DNA of 64,000 nucleotides, from contig JARUPY010000252.1 in the NCBI GenBank assembly GCA_029817715.1, positions 558,001-622,000 on the forward strand, written 5' to 3'. The DNA comes from Melastoma dodecandrum (taxonomy: Eukaryota > Streptophyta > Magnoliopsida > Myrtales > Melastomataceae). The translations under genes were made by a program, and so were the position numbers. Positions 1-12,146 of the stretch are shown piece after piece. The notes under the pieces are model-generated. The model did not search any database and was not told the origin of the DNA. It was given only the letters and a program-made list of their open reading frames with translations. Position 1 is the stretch's first letter; each line of letters begins with the position of its first letter.

Positions 1-3000
1 TAGCAAGGAAATGCCAATAGCATTACTTGGGCAGGTTGAAATTCCCTTTTCAAAAAGAAAATGAAGAAATTACTAAGGCGCTACAGAAAGCAGAAGAAAC
101 TAGTAAATTCTCACTGGTGCAAAGAGGTGCACATACCATGCTCCCAAATCCAATATAAATTGGCTTTGGTCCTTTTTCAATCCATTTCACAAATTCTTCC
201 TGCGGTTGATGCTTTGAACCCAGATTTAGAAAGCAATACCCAACCACATCAACCAATGAGCCCCAATCTGTCCATAAGTGAGAAGTGTTTATTGGATAGG
301 CACCATTAACATGTGGTAGGTCTAGAAAAACTGTTATACTACAACTAACCAAGAAAATGCACAGTGTCAATGTGGAAAACACTGTCAAAAATCTTAAGCG
401 ATAATTCAGCTGGCAAGTATGGAAATTGAGGCCTGCTTACCAATGGGCTTGGGTACAAGATGGGTGCTCCACATATATCCAGTTGGCAGATGAGAAATCG
501 ATCCACTATATGTGCTGAAGTATGCAATGGGCGGAAGTTTCAACTTCCGTTTTCTGAAGTCATTTATGTACGTCCTTATGCCCCACCATATCAATAGATC
601 GACAACAACATATGAAAGCTGGAACACAGAAAGGTGATTGGCCACAGTGTAATCAATAATATATTTATATTCAAAAAAATAAAAATGCTACCAGTCATAG
701 CCACATACCCAATTACCAGCTCTTTGAGGCACACGAGCCAATGGGTGAGGGAACTCATAGGTTGGCCTGCCTATTTGAGAAATGTGAGAATGAATTACCC
801 CGGACAAAATGCAATTTGAGTATAAACAATTACGAAAAGTAACGGTCAAGCTTTTCCAATACATAAAGGCAGTTAATTTCTGAAATCAGCTGATAATTGT
901 TCCAACAATATTTGACTTTGCATGCTAAGAAGAGATAAGGGCCCACTCTGGTGCCAATGGCAAAATTGCACACTCAATGACAACTCGTGGTAGATTTGAG
1001 GTGTAAAAATGGCCCTTAAGTATATATGGGATAAGCCTCCATACCCAACCTTCACACTAGCCAAGGAGCATTTGGCACACCATTCTGATGACACCTGATT
1101 ATAATTCTTGTCTAGGAATATAGGAATTTTCTAAGTAAAACGACATTTTGAAAAGTAAAGTTTTAGAACAATTAGCAATAAGATGGAGTTGACATTTTTT
1201 TAGTCAATGATTATCGTTATCAGAAGCAAGACTAGATTGAGGATGCGCACTTCACTAAGCATCTGGAATTTATGTTACATGTCATCCGCCAAAGGAAGTT
1301 TCAACAGGTAGGATTTCTACAAATAAAAAGTTAGTATATAGCGAGATGCTCCAGTAAGAGAAAACATGCAAAAGCACTATTTTTCTTCAGAATGACACAT
1401 TTATAAAATCAATATATCTAACGATTAGCTGCATGTCAGAAACTTTATTCTGACTTACGTCCAAGGCATTGTGAAGAAGATGTGGAGAGGTACACCGAGA
1501 GCTTCAGCAACATGCACATGTCCTGCAGCCAAAAATCAACAAGCATAAATTAATATAGGATCGCAATCACCACATGGAGAAATTCCTATAGCATCACGAT
1601 CTCCTAAGTCAAATTTCTTTGGTCTAACACTTATTTAATTGTTTCTGTTATTAATAGATAAGCTACATACCATTATGAGATTGGACATCTATTAAAAATC
1701 AATTTTCTGACTACTGTATGTGTATACAATGTATGACACAGCTGTTTAGTTACCTAAGACCGTTATGAATTGTGACAGCACGTGCATGGAAAACAGCCAA
1801 TGTCAGTAGTTTTACTTACCATATGCTGGAGGGTTTGCTATTACTGCCTGGGCTCTGAAAGGCAACCCAGTTTCTATATCGGGCTCTGTACAGGCAGGAA
1901 GAAGAGATTCTATAATAGCCTTCAGCTGCTTTCTCTGGATAGATATTTCTCCGGGACCAGATGGAATGAACCCTTTGTTTCTGGCCATATCTACAATTAA
2001 ACAATAACAGGAGAAGTAAACAATCCTCAAAAAGTGCTAAAACCAAATCAGCAAAGTACCACGAATTGGAATATAAGATGTGCATTGGCTCAGCTTAGTC
2101 TATAAGAATTTTATAAGCAGCTGACTGATGATGATTAACATAACCTCGAAAGGAATTTCAATCTTACGTGCTGCTAGTATTCGAGGATCACCACCAAGTG
2201 GGAAGAAATCTACATTGGCGGACCTCACGAAGCTCTTGAAGTTGGCATGAGTTGCAAGCCTTACTCGATGACCAAATTCCTACAATGAAGTGAGATTTAA
2301 CCGAATGGAATGCAAAAAGATGTTTCAGTGAAATAAACTACTTGTGAAGATTGCAGAGAAAACATAGTCATAATAAAGTTGCTATTGCTTTGGAGTTAAA
2401 ACATAGTCACATGGTCTTAAAGTAAATGGCATCGCTAAATTTGCAGCAGCACAAACCAGCCACTAAATGAAACAATTTTAGCAGTAATTTGGTCATCCCA
2501 AAGGAAAATCGCTAAAAAAAATTCATAACACTTGCCTGAAGTCTTTTCGCAATAGCCAGGAAAGGCTGCACATCTCCTCTGGTCCCAACAATAAGAATTG
2601 CGATTTTCAACTTTGGAATTGTTTTATTGGACTCCACGAACTTCTCATCTAGGTTCAGATTTTCAACTTCAGGAGCTCTGAACTCCAGAAGTTCTGATGC
2701 CACACCATCACTCTTAGTAATATCAACTTCAACCGTACCATCATTTTGAATTTTCACCATCTCTATGATGAGCTTTTTCTGAATATTTAGAATAAGGAGT
2801 CGAGTAAAAATTTATAGAATTAAAAAAATATATTTATCATTGGATTTTCATCAAATTCTTTGCCGAAAAGCATTAATATCTATGATAATCGCCAAACATA
2901 ATATGGCAGTGAATCACAAATCCATACAGACGCATAAACCAAACATAAGCCTCAGTCCACACAGCCCTGATATGTCTAAACCAACTTAGTCGAGCCATAG

Positions 3001-4138
3001 AAATGCAAAACAAAGGCAAGAGATGGATGGCACGTTACAAGGGGAGAGGTGAAATATTAATTGCTCATAGAGAGAACAAGAGCAATAGGGAAGATCTGCT
3101 TGATGTGCTATGATCTACAGTAGAAGTTAATTTATCCGAGTATGATCATTAAAGGTGAAGATCAGGTGTACCTTTTCACGTTCGGACAACCGATCCAATA
3201 AACTATGCCTTGAAGTGGGAGGTTCCCTTCTCTCGGTCATGGATCTAGCAAACGTAAAATCGGGACTGTGGACAAGAAGATTTTCTCTGTTGCAAGAGGG
3301 TGCGCCGATACAATGGTCCAAACCTTAAAGCCAAATGATTAGACAAAACCATTAGCAAACCAAAACGACGCACATAAAACAAAGAGAAAACTCTTGGCTA
3401 ATACTTCAGTAGTGCAGTTTCCAAATCAAATCCCTTAAAAAGGATCATTTCGAGGATTGCGGCAATAAGAAATGTATCTTACTGTAATAGTCGACTTTCA
3501 TGACATTTCATTTTCCAACCATTCCGACACTCGTGTTCTTAACACCACAAGAGAAATTCCAACGAGCGAATTAGTAATGCTTTACAATGTGAACCAACTT
3601 CTTTGTAACTTTAACACATGGATTTCGGATCGGGCGCAACAAGCAGAAATAATGGAGTATTGCATTGAGGCCGTGATCGACAAGAGCCAATTGTCGTGAC
3701 AGCACGAACTGATCAGCAATTGAGTCCACCAGAGCACTAAGCAAACTAACCGCACACCAAGTAAAGCTACCAACCCAGTTGGTAATTCCAACTGACCATA
3801 TAAAAGTTATACCCATCACCAACTGCGATTAGAGCAACACACACCACACACTAAACACTAACTAACTAACCTCTCCGAGGAAAAGAAGAGGCAGACTTGA
3901 AGTTCTCTCTCGAAGTGCTCGAGCTCGAAGCCGGGGACGACCCAAGCTCGCCAACGATTTCCTCCTCTCTCACGGTATCCCCATTGCTCGAACTCCCTGC
4001 TCGAACCGTCTGCTTGTCCAATACGCCGGCACTCGGCTGACGATCTATGCAGAATTCCCCGACGTCCAATGGTGTAACGGCATCCGGAGCCGCCGCGGGT
4101 GATCCTCCGAGGCGAGGATCGACGCCGTTACTCCCCAT
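1..4138 (-). CDS. sterol 3-beta-glucosyltransferase, UGT80A2-like (3' end outside window)
   Basis: This enzyme transfers glucose from UDP-glucose to the 3-hydroxyl of membrane sterols, giving steryl glucosides. Nine coding exons are visible on the minus strand: 3871-4138, 3172-3323, 2536-2778, 2168-2279, 1820-1990, 1459-1522, 709-766, 441-618 and 137-267. All junction phases agree. The start is the ATG at 4138 (MGSNGVDPRLGG). The diagnostic GT28-type N-lobe motif KIAILIVGTRGDVQPFLAIA lies in exon 3, followed by EFGHRVRLATH, GPGEISIQRKQLK, HIFFTMPWT, YMWSTHLVPKP and KPIYIGFGSM, matching plant UGT80A proteins in order. The N-terminal about 90 residues are Ser/Ala-rich and low complexity, as is usual for the family. 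The C-terminal UDP-binding lobe (HHGGAGTT region) is missing because the gene runs off the left edge; bases 1-136 look intronic. The intron after exon 3 has a GC donor. Family assignment is firm; the exact paralogue is inferred. Confidence 0.9.
2534..2535 (-). other. GC-AG intron donor in the sterol glucosyltransferase gene
   Basis: Exon 3 ends ...CTTCAG followed by GCAAGTG, and the next exon begins at 2279 with GAATTTGG. Joining here keeps the conserved reading RLQ-EFGHRVRL. No GT is available that preserves the frame and the protein match, and CAG|GCAAGT is the classical strong GC donor. Confidence 0.75.
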
Positions 4139-5277
4139 GACAACCGGAGCAGAGCTGAACTCAAGCAACCAAAGAGGGATCACTGAAGAGCAAAAAACCC
4201 TGAAACAGACCCAGAACCGAAACCGGAGCAATTCTACCTCGGATACTAAAACAGAACAAGATGAGGTGTCGGCGATTAAATAAGAGAAGAAAAGGAATAG
4301 GAAAAGTGGAAGAAGAGAGTTTTCCGAGTCGGAAAGGTTGGGGGGTGGCGGGGGATATGGCGTGTTTGACCGCAGAAACGAAGAAGCCGGGGGGGGGGGG
4401 GGCGGGAAGCTAACCAACCAGTCAACCGCGGACAGTTGTCTTCGGGGCTTGTCTTGATTTGCTGCTGGGTTGGACTTAGGCCTCTGTCCCTCTGCTTCAC
4501 AACGTCCTTCCTTTCCCTCCTGTGCTGCTGATCAAACCTGGATTCCGTGTAGGTTAAGGACGAGGCAACATGGACTGTGCCCGGCCAGCAAATCGATATG
4601 TGCAGTGCAAGGGGGAGTAGTTTGCAAGGATGAATCCAAAGGCGCGCGCTTGGACAAAATCAAGGCGAAGTTCAATGAAGAGTTGTCAAGTCTCGCCAAT
4701 CAGGCAAAGCATCGGAAGGACCATGATCCAGTTAGCGAAAGCAAGGGCGGGGATCAGCAAGCTTGCACAAGCAGCGCCGGGTGGGAAATGACCAGAAGCC
4801 ATCTGGAAAGAGAATCCACTATGGTGGAGAACAGGCTTCTCGAACAGACTGGCAGCAACAAACAAACAGGGGAAGGAAGAAGGAATAGCTTTGTTACACG
4901 ATAATGTTACTCAATAAAATAACTAACGAAATAGGTCTGTCAAACTTATAGGAACCAGGCGCAAATGATGCTTCAGGACTTCTCAGTTGAGTCGGTAGAA
5001 AAAAAAAATACAAATCAAAACAACACTAAACCAGATGTTACAAAGGCGAGAAAAGCAGGAACGACACAAACATTGCCATCACTACTTCACTACTTAATAC
5101 TTAGTTACTAGTAGGCAGGGGTGGCCACTCACCCAGCATTCACCAACATACAACAAACATTGCAATAATCATCAATCCTCACCTATTTCAGACTCAGCCC
5201 AAGACGAAGTTGGTGGGATCGATGTTTTTTAAATCCCTTTTTCTTTTGGTCGACTTACCAGGGGTCAGACTCCCCCC
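4139..5277. other. intergenic: SGT 5' leader/promoter and tubby-gene 3' region
   Basis: Bases 4139 to about 4400 are the likely 5' leader and proximal promoter of the minus-strand sterol glucosyltransferase gene. They include a 14-base G tract near 4388-4401. Bases from about 4910 to 5277 are the likely 3' UTR of the minus-strand tubby-like gene. A 144-codon plus-strand frame at 4470-4904 matches no family I know and is not called as a gene. Confidence 0.5.
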
Positions 5278-7928
5278 TTATTCACATGCCAACTTGGTGT
5301 CGAAGCTACTTAGACAGATGGCAAATGCCTGGAAAGCGGACAGCGGGTATCGGTAATCCATCGTGAACATGTCCTTCCCTACCTTGCCGAACTGAAGGAT
5401 GATCTTGTCATGGTCCGACTGTGGGGCCTGGGATTGGGATTGGGGTTGGGGATGGGGTTGGGACTGTGATGTCCCCACTGAAGCTGGCTGGTTAGCAGCA
5501 ATCAGCTGAAAGTTCTTCACAGAGGCCACCGTCACTCTCCCCTTGAAGTTCAGACACCAGCACTGCAACTGTTCGTGCCACCTAGGGGCCTTGTTGCGAA
5601 GAACCAGAGTTCTATCCTTCCCTTCATCGTCCTCCTCCTCGCGTGGCCCAACAATGTCAGAGAAGCGTGAACTGCTGAACTCTACTGAAGTATCGACCGA
5701 CCTCGAGAAGGAGATGCTTCGAAATGAATCTTCCAGAGAACGAGGAAGGAGCTCAGGTTGCCCTGGCACAGTGCCTCCTGGCTCAAGGGCCGAAGCAGGG
5801 ATGGAATGCATGACACAGAGCATCCTACGCGGGCCTCTGGTGCCAAGCACGTTCAGCTCATAAGTGACCTGTGCAATGTTGTAGCTTCCGGTGGGAACTT
5901 TGGGAGAAACTTTCTTGGAGTGTAACCTGCGGCTTCTCCCTGGTGGAGAGAGCTGTGCGTTGTTGTATGGAGGCTGAGTGTCATACATAATGAATTTGGT
6001 ACCTAAAAAGTTGGACCTGAGGAGAACATGAGAAACATCTCTCTGTCAGTAATAGTAAATTTACCAACTACACCATTTTAACAGAAATATGCTCTGGCGC
6101 AACACCACATAAGGTTGCTTTCTACTTTGGAGAACCTCCAGAGAAATCCATGCTCTCTTTCGGTGAACACATGAGAAATTCAAATAACCATGAATTTGAT
6201 AAACACCAAAGGACATACATATATCTGATGACAGTACCACCAACATCAAGGCAAATACTAGTATTCGGAAGCATAATAACTTAATTTGACAGCAAGCTTA
6301 TTATGACCATGCAAAAGGATGCACCACCAGCATCAAGGCAACTACTAGTATTCAGAAGCATAATGCCTTAATCTGACAGCAAGCTTATTATGACCATGCA
6401 AAAGGATGCGATTGAAGCAGCATGGTAACACAACAGGAAGTTGGAGAAGGCTTTTGAAGCAGTTGAATAAGGAAGATAGCTCGAATTCCTGAATGCTTCC
6501 CTCACCTTAATTTGCCAATATAAGTACTACTAGATCTTGATATGTTATCAACATCCATAGATATCACATATTCCGTACAGGTAGTTCTCCTCGTCCGCTT
6601 TGCAGAAAGTAGGAACTTCCCATTTTCCACAATCAAAGCTGCCCAAAGACAAAAATAAGTCCCAGATGACATTGGAAGACTAGGTGTCTGAACGAAAGAG
6701 AACAAATGCAACAAGGTTGCATGCAAATCCAACAAATTAAAAAAGAATTGAGCAGTTGCAAAAACTAAAGTCACATGATATGACATAGGTTGGGTACTTT
6801 CAGATTGTTCACCATGATGGACAAGGCGACCGTGCAACTTTAATTAAACAGAGGTAAATTAATTCAGATTATATCCGCGAATTCATTAGGAGGCAGATGG
6901 CATCCAATTGGCTGAAACGGGAAGGATCTATATATTCTATCAGGAAATGTAAAAGATGACATGTAAGATCAATTGCAAATTTTCTCTCCGAAAGTAACTT
7001 TAATAAAATTCAAACACAAAACAACCTAATAAACAATAAACAGATTCTTTCATAATCTAGATGCTTTTGACATTCTAATTCTACGCTTTTGGAATTCCAA
7101 TAAGGCATTACACCGCATTACACTGAGATGCACATCATTGGCCAAGAAAAAATGCATATAAAAGGGCAAACTACTATTTTCAAAAAACACAAAAAGATCA
7201 AGCAAGCACAAATCCTACCAGGGCTGAGGCAAAGAAAGAGATGGTATGTCAACTTTGATTTGTCCCTTTTGATAAAGCACTGGATGGTTCCATCTTGAGG
7301 CCCAGGCTGCAATACAAACAACAGATAAAGCACAATCATTGGCCACATGCGGTCAAAAGACATTCCATACAAGATTTTGTATGACTCGGATGCATGCTTT
7401 GTCATCCAGAACCCAAATTAAATTATACAAGAATTGCTTCAAATAAAATATAAAATACTCATTTCGATGAATAAACTTATCCCACATGCTACATCACATA
7501 AGCAAGTAAAAAAATATTTCTACCATGAAAGAACATAACTAGGTACAATGATGGTAGACAAGGATGAAACAGACACAAACCTGCTTCAGTGACACTGGGA
7601 ATGTGATCTTTCCACAGATTTCAGGACCTTTCACGATTTCTTTACACATTTCTCGCCATGAACGGCACACAGCAGCACAAGCAACGACATGCTTGCGAGC
7701 AGGCCATGTACTTTCACTTGCCTCCAATCTCCTGATGACATCGTGAAGTAGCTCAGGAGGGAGGCACGCCCAGCGGCTATTCTGTACCACCAAAGGCTGA
7801 TCATGCAACTCATGAAATGAGCCATGTGATTTTCCTCTATGGTGACCAAGCAACCTCACATCAAAACTTCTACTTGACAAGCTTCCGAGCCCATCCCTTA
7901 CATCACGAACAATACTACGAAACGACAT
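5278..7928 (-). CDS. tubby-like F-box protein (TLP/TULP)
   Basis: Plant tubby-like proteins bind phosphoinositides at the plasma membrane through a C-terminal tubby barrel and carry an N-terminal F-box thought to contact ASK/SKP1 in an SCF ligase. Four coding exons: 7581-7928, 7219-7306, 6506-6638 and 5278-6016, with consistent phases, giving 435 residues, normal for the family. The start at 7928 gives [13 protein letters not shown], the typical TLP N terminus. The F-box covers about residues 51-98 ([17 protein letters not shown]). The tubby domain runs from about 117 to the end and contains [35 protein letters not shown] and the signature end [15 protein letters not shown]. The loop around residues 375-390 is rich in Gln, Pro and Ser ([16 protein letters not shown]), a normally variable region. 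A 5' UTR intron with acceptor near 7990 is possible but not proven. Confidence 0.95.
6236..6409. repeat. two-copy 87-bp tandem repeat in tubby-gene intron 3
   Basis: The stretch from 6236 to 6322 is repeated from 6323 to 6409 with only a few substitutions. Both copies contain the runs CATCAAGGCAA, ACTAGTATTC, GACAGCAAGC and TTATTATGACCATGCAAAAG. It lies wholly inside the third intron and does not affect coding. Confidence 0.85.
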
Positions 7929-9830
7929 TTCCAATAGCTCACCAGCCGACAGTAGACTATATCATTGTCCAGAGTCTTCCCTGAAACGATCCTGCTAAGA
8001 AAGAAACACATAAATAATGAAAAACAGGAACTCCATCCATCAAAAGGATCATAAATAATTAATCCAAATGTTAAATAGTGGATACAATCAATCAACTACC
8101 ATGCAGAGAGAAATGTTACGTTCACAAAAGGGAGAGGAACTATGTTATGTGTACATAAGAAGAAGAAAGCAAGAAGCAGCGATGTCAATGTACTTAAATT
8201 TGACACGAAACCTTCCGAAATTACAAACTTTGAAGGACCACAACTGCACAGATGAAATTTAACTTGCTTTGCTCCTCATGGTAAACTAACATCTGGACAG
8301 AATCAATACAGGAATGCCCTTCAACAGCCAATAAGAAATTCAACGTTTGTCAAGCAACAGGTACAACCATCAGCCATCCTGCACCATTTAAAGCAACAAC
8401 TACATTCAATGGTATCTTTTAGCAGCGTTAGAGACGCCCATTGGTCATTCACCACGAAGTAAGGAAGGCTACAGGTACAAAACGTTCAAATAAGTGGGTT
8501 TTATTCCTCATCCCACTAGAAGTAATCACTATAGAAGATTCTTACCCTTAGAGCTCATGGTAAAGGTTTATGCACCTAAGAACTACAGGAAGAGGACATC
8601 CAAATCAAGAATGAGATGTTACTAGTACTACTAAAAATAGGAGCTTTGTACCAATATACCACTGGTTTGAAAAACAATCGGTCAAATACGGCCGCAATTT
8701 GGGAAATTCTCAATTTACCTCCCATGTGTTGCTATTCAGAACAATGACTTTCTATTACAGGACGGTAAATTAGAAATTTTTTTAAATTACGATCATATTT
8801 AATCAATTTTTTTTTTCCGAACTAACCCTAATGCGGTTAAATCCTCCTAAAAATAGGCCTGTGGGAGCCTGTACGTACGCTTTGACTCTTAACTCCGGGC
8901 AAGATTCAACAAAATATTGGGGATTCGAGGTCAACATAAAAAAAACTCTGATCGCCACACTGCAAAAGTGCAAAGACCAGTCAATGACTCATTCCAATAC
9001 AACATCCGAAACTCAGACAAAAGTTTCCAGACTTGATAAACACGCCGAACTACTACTCCAAAATTGCATATTCAATGGGCAAGCACAACAACAGCAACAA
9101 AGAGCACCAAAAAACCGTCAACAGTGGGACGAGTGCCGTCCCACACATAATAACGCCAGGCATCACGTCACGAGAAGCCCTAGCCCTAATCGAAGGGTCA
9201 CTACGTCGTAGACCAAGAAGCACCCCATGGCTTTAGGAGTGACAGGAGCAAACAAGGACGCCTTGGCAGGTGAAGGTAAGACGGGAAGGAGAAATGGGAA
9301 AGTCAAAGACGGCCTACGGTACATCCCCAAGCTCCTAAAAGAGGATATGATGGCCTACCCAACCCCCCTGCCCAGTTTCCCGATACTAAAATCAATCCAA
9401 AAACACCAAAAGAACGTTAAAAAAGACGAAGCCAAAAAGGGAAAGGAAGGAAGAAATCAAAAGCCAGGACAGGAGCAGCAACCCACAAGCAATCCAACAA
9501 AAAAAAAACGATAAGAACAATCGTGGGTCGTGGATGGAGATGAAACCCAAGAAGGGGATAGAGAAAGAGAGAGAAGGAGAGAGATCCAGGGGGTGGGAAG
9601 ATGCCAGCTGACCTTGTCCAGATCTCACTCAACTTCCAGAGGAATCAAGACCATTCTTTTGATAGAGGGAGGGGAAGAAAAAAAAGGCAGGAAAAGGGAC
9701 TCGGGATGTCACCCACTTGTGTAGTTCCCTCTCTCTAGAGAAAGTCTCCTCTTTTATGTTCCCAAAGTCTGTCCCTCTCTCTAACTCTTCAGCTTCTGCC
9801 AACAGTGAATGCCGGCGACAAACAAGGTAA
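7929..9830. other. intergenic: tubby-gene 5' region
   Basis: No gene is convincing here. On the minus strand the stretch of about 9480-9800 is CT-rich in the manner of a plant 5' leader (CTCTCTCCTTCTCTCTC-like runs), so it may be a distant first non-coding exon of the tubby-like gene with a long 5' UTR intron down to about 8000. Open frames on the plus strand here (for example 8831-9211 and 9227-9514) look like antisense of that leader. Confidence 0.35.
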
Positions 9831-9897
9831 AGGAAGGATCACTGCGGACGCCAAATAAACACTTCCCCCGACACGGAGAGGGCGAGGAAGCCGACTG

Positions 9898-9916
9898 AAA
9901 TCGCTGTAGCGACTTT
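9898..9916. repeat. short hairpin AAATCGCTGTAGCGACTTT
   Basis: An inverted repeat with arms AAATCGCT and AGCGACTTT around two bases. It is one of several dispersed hairpins sharing an AARTCG-type arm in this window (see 31517-31587, 44488-44733, 48853-48920 and 62510-62688). Confidence 0.6.
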
Positions 9917-10119
9917 CATCACTATTTTTGGCAGCGACTTCCCCGGCACCGAAAACATCATTGTTGAAAACAATTGACCCAAATGCAAAGGATTGTTATT
10001 TTCAATGACAACCTTGGCGGTAGAAATCACGTTTCAAACCGCGAATTAAAAGTTTCGGGGGACGCCACTAAACTTCCATGTTCGTGTGATAAGAAACATT
10101 CGCCGAGCTTCGTACGGGA

Positions 10120-10757
10120 TTACAAATATACGAAACTATTTGTAATTCGGTACGAAACTATTTCGTACCTTTAAATATATGCTTTGTACAATACGAAATT
10201 TTTTCGTGCCCACCTCGTACTTATTTTGTACCCTTTCGTACATGTTTCGTACTGTACGAAACTATTTCGTATAATACGAAAAAAGTACGAAAGGGTGCGA
10301 AATAATTTCGTACAGTACGAAAAAGGTACGAACGGAGAACGAATTTTTTTTTTTACAGAACGAAATAATTTCGTACTTGATTATGAAATTATTTCGTACC
10401 GACTTCGTACTCGTTTCATACAGGACGAAATTATTTCGTACCGAGTTCGTACTCGCTTTATACAGTATGAAATTATTTTGTACCTTTTCGTACCTGCTTC
10501 ATACTGTACGAAATTATTTCGTACTTCAGAACAAAACTATTTAGTATAGTACGAAATTATTTCGTACCCTTTCGTATCTGCTTCGCACAGTACGAAATTA
10601 TTTCATACCGTGGTACGAAACCATTACGTACAGTACGAAGCAGGTACGAAATAATTTCGTACTGTACGAAGCGAGTACGAACTGGGTACGAAATAATTCC
10701 GTAATGTGCGAAGCGAATACAAACTGAATACGAAATAATTTCGTACTTCACGAAAGC
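10120..10757. repeat. fold-back array of 42-bp units built on a TACGAAATWATTTCGTA core
   Basis: About 15 copies of a near-palindromic core, best form GTACGAAATAATTTCGTAC, begin near 10152, 10193, 10255, 10297, 10359, 10383, 10425, 10467, 10507, 10550, 10591, 10645, 10687 and 10729. Spacing is mostly 42 bp. The spacers (CTTCGTACTCG-type) read in one direction before about 10610 and as the reverse complement after it. A smaller reversal occurs near 10270. The array can therefore fold on itself at two scales: within each core and across the whole block. No transposase frame or terminal repeats were recognised. It may be a fold-back/MITE-like element or a short satellite. Confidence 0.85.
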
Positions 10758-12146
10758 TTCCGTGAGGAGAAGTTTGGCAGCTTCCGTTTCGGAGATATAT
10801 TTACAAATAAAAGCGAAATTCAAAATTCATTTAAAATTCATTATTATAAATAATGAGTTTTTCGTAAATTGAACTTGTGAGTTGTGAGTTCAAAGTGTTA
10901 TTAATAAGGGTGAAAACGAGCCGAATTGATACCAAACCCTTCTAGGCTCGAGTTCCGACTCAATAATAAAAATGTTCGGCTCGATTCAGCTGGAGCTCGA
11001 TCGAATATGGCAATCATTTATGCTAAAAGTCATTCCATTTCATAGCCTTTCAAATATGGCAATCTAGTAGCTGGGGTTCTCCCCATTTTCGATCCTTCCC
11101 TTCGCTTCATTACAATGAGATTTATGTCTAGATATCTAACTTGAATTGTGTAACCTTTACCGTTATATTTATATAATAGTTGGGTTAGTACATCCTCTAA
11201 AATATATTCTCGCAGTGCATAATTTTATTCAAGTTAAAAGGAAAAGGAAATCGTTTATAGAACACTTATACCCCATCTATAGAAGAATTTGAAATTTCCG
11301 GAATAGGCCACATCAACTTTTGTTGAAAAGAAAAAAAAGAAGAGACCGGACAAGTTCGTATTTGGGTGGGAATGCCATGGGACAAGGACACTTTCGGAAG
11401 GGGTTTGAGTGCACCCGAAAATTCACCTCCATTGTTTGACACACCCAGGAATGTTTGGACCAACTGAGGAGAGATCCGATCGAATCACCTATCGTTAAGT
11501 CGCTTGACTACACACCCTGTCGGCCCTTGGCAACTACACCACCCTCTAGATTTAGGCACGCGGCCTGATCTCAGAGCGTATATTCATTAGACCTGATGTG
11601 GTTGAATGACCTGGCAGGTGCTACGAATATGATGACTGGTCGGTGTCTGTCTCTCGCGCCGCGATCCCTGAGTTCATACGTACGTCGTCCACCGAATAAT
11701 GTCTTTCTTACTTGACATGGAATAGCTAGGATATCACAGGAAAGGGAAAGGGAGGAATGACCCGATTATATTCCAAAGTCAGTTGCATAATACTTTCTCG
11801 AGATAAAGAAGAGAAAGTTAACATGTCTACGCGATCACAAACCAGGAACAAAAGATCATCTCGGGGTTACTCATATATATCGGAAATAGTGATCGCAGGC
11901 CATATCTATGTAGAGTTTGATCTTCGGAATGCAGTTGAAAGTCATGACAAAGGTCAACTGCTGTTTAAGGAATAATGTGAGGATGTTCCCAACTCCTGGG
12001 TTATGGGGATAACTCTGAGGATTTCCCTTTGTCCGAAAAGGCCAGACTCGGCCTCGATACAACCCGGCCCAAAGAATCCCACCTCCCATATTTTGCAGTG
12101 ACCACCGGAGAGAGAGATTTGGGGGGTTGAGGGTTTGGTGATTGGG
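10758..12146. other. intergenic: LSM3 upstream region
   Basis: This AT-rich stretch has no supported gene. The last 150 bases before LSM3 hold a GGCCCA box at 12066-12071 (a site II/TCP-type element common in promoters of plant housekeeping genes). No clear TATA box is seen, which fits such genes. Confidence 0.5.

Noticed and set aside
4470..4904. 144-codon plus-strand frame between the sterol glucosyltransferase and tubby-like genes
   Set aside because: No recognisable domain, composition changes abruptly, and it overlaps promoter and UTR sequence of flanking genes. Likely chance.
8831..9724. Several overlapping plus- and minus-strand frames of 60-130 codons
   Set aside because: They are low complexity (Lys/Glu or Ser/Leu/Phe) and arise from CT-rich leader-like DNA; no family match.
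10184..10823. Frames translating the TACGAAAT array, and the thought of a CRISPR-like array
   Set aside because: The frames are just the repeat read in frame (YEIISY-type units). The repeats are palindromic cores with related, not unique, spacers, in a eukaryotic context.
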